Positions 63,763-64,000 of a stretch of 64,000 bases of DNA are shown here, one piece after another (positions within the stretch are counted from its first letter, which is position 1; the number at the start of each line of letters is the position of its first letter). The stretch is from Paludisphaera rhizosphaerae (lineage in GTDB: Bacteria; Planctomycetota; Planctomycetia; Isosphaerales; Isosphaeraceae), in assembly GCF_011065895.1 (NCBI RefSeq), contig NZ_JAALCR010000005.1:186001-250000 (forward strand). The letters are read 5' to 3'. A model generated the notes under the pieces. It was given only the letters and a program-made list of their open reading frames with translations. It made no database searches and was not told where the DNA came from. The position numbers and the translations under genes were made by a program.

Positions 63763-64000
63763 ATGACGAACCGCGTCGCCACGTTGTTCGCGGAGGAGGT
63801 CGCGTCGAAGGGGGAGGCGTTTCTGAGCCTCTTCGTGAAAGCGCAGCCCCGGATCTTCGCCTACGTCCTGACGCTGTTGCCCCACCGGGCGGATGCCGAG
63901 GACGTGATGCAGGAGGCGAGCCTCTTTCTGTGGAACAACTTCGACGAGGCCGACCCACCGGACGACTTCGCCGCCTGGGGGTGCCGGGTGGCCTACTACA
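63763..64000 (+). CDS. ECF-type sigma factor, partial at right edge (TIGR02989-like)
   Basis: At least 79 codons from ATG 63763 (GAGGAGGTGAG upstream). FVKAQPRIFAYVLTLLPHRADAEDVMQEASLFLWNNFDEADPPDDFAAWGCRVAYY is the region 2 of the sigma-70 subfamily first noted in Rhodopirellula and verrucomicrobia. The rest lies outside the window. Confidence 0.85.
   Translation, partial: MTNRVATLFAEEVASKGEAFLSLFVKAQPRIFAYVLTLLPHRADAEDVMQEASLFLWNNFDEADPPDDFAAWGCRVAYY

Overview
The window looks like a piece of chromosome from a planctomycete, most likely of the Isosphaeraceae (Paludisphaera, Singulisphaera or a relative). I infer this from gene content, not from a database search: very high GC, three DUF1559 prepilin-like proteins, ECF sigma factors sitting next to serine/threonine kinases with TPR or WD40 tails, a surface protein with a planctomycete-type LExRxLL N-terminus, two BlaI repressors with an M56 peptidase, and DUF1080 and GH127 enzymes. 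I see no rRNA, tRNA, CRISPR array, transposase or prophage.

Layout. 1-8.5 kb: start of an exported protein, a CNNM/CBS (CorC-type) membrane protein next to a 102-bp palindromic element, a zinc-ribbon/DUF4177 protein, a lipoprotein plus DUF1559 pair, then a yifB/comM - membrane nuclease - HEAT operon and a DUF4419 protein. 8.5-20.7 kb: a small membrane protein, fabF, an aspartate aminotransferase, a LolA/DUF4292-like lipoprotein, an isochorismatase-fold hydrolase, an ECF sigma factor, an antitoxin with a RelE-type toxin broken by one stop codon, a TolC-family lipoprotein overlapping a Met-rich small protein, a Fic protein with its own operator, a DUF1080 protein and a VOC protein. 20.8-31.8 kb: a signalling cluster of an ECF sigma factor, two related Ser/Thr kinases (TPR tail, WD40 tail) and a large propeller/Calx-beta surface protein; four copies of a related intergenic element lie before or after these genes. 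31.9-43.6 kb: serine hydrolase, membrane-tethered sigma factor, receiver protein plus RlmI-type methyltransferase, and a minus-strand run Maf - GH127 - sensor histidine kinase - anchored protein. 43.7-49 kb: BlaI-M56 unit, an unknown membrane protein, divergent HxlR/pirin pair, an unknown conserved protein. 49-64 kb: M20 peptidase, serS, mgtE, DUF2254, a 2-hydroxyacid dehydrogenase, a tandem DUF1559 pair, M48 peptidase, amphipathic lipoprotein, second BlaI with a membrane protein, ferritin, and the start of another sigma factor.

Regulation stands out. Both BlaI genes have the same promoter layout, with an AGAC-N(4-5)-GTCT palindrome filling the 17-bp spacer between a TTGACG -35 box and the -10 box. 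The fic promoter has TATAAT inside an 11-bp inverted repeat that also covers the ribosome binding site. The kinase cluster shares a multi-copy intergenic element. Most gene starts were moved from the longest open frame to the start supported by the family N-terminus and a Shine-Dalgarno sequence; those choices are stated in each entry.
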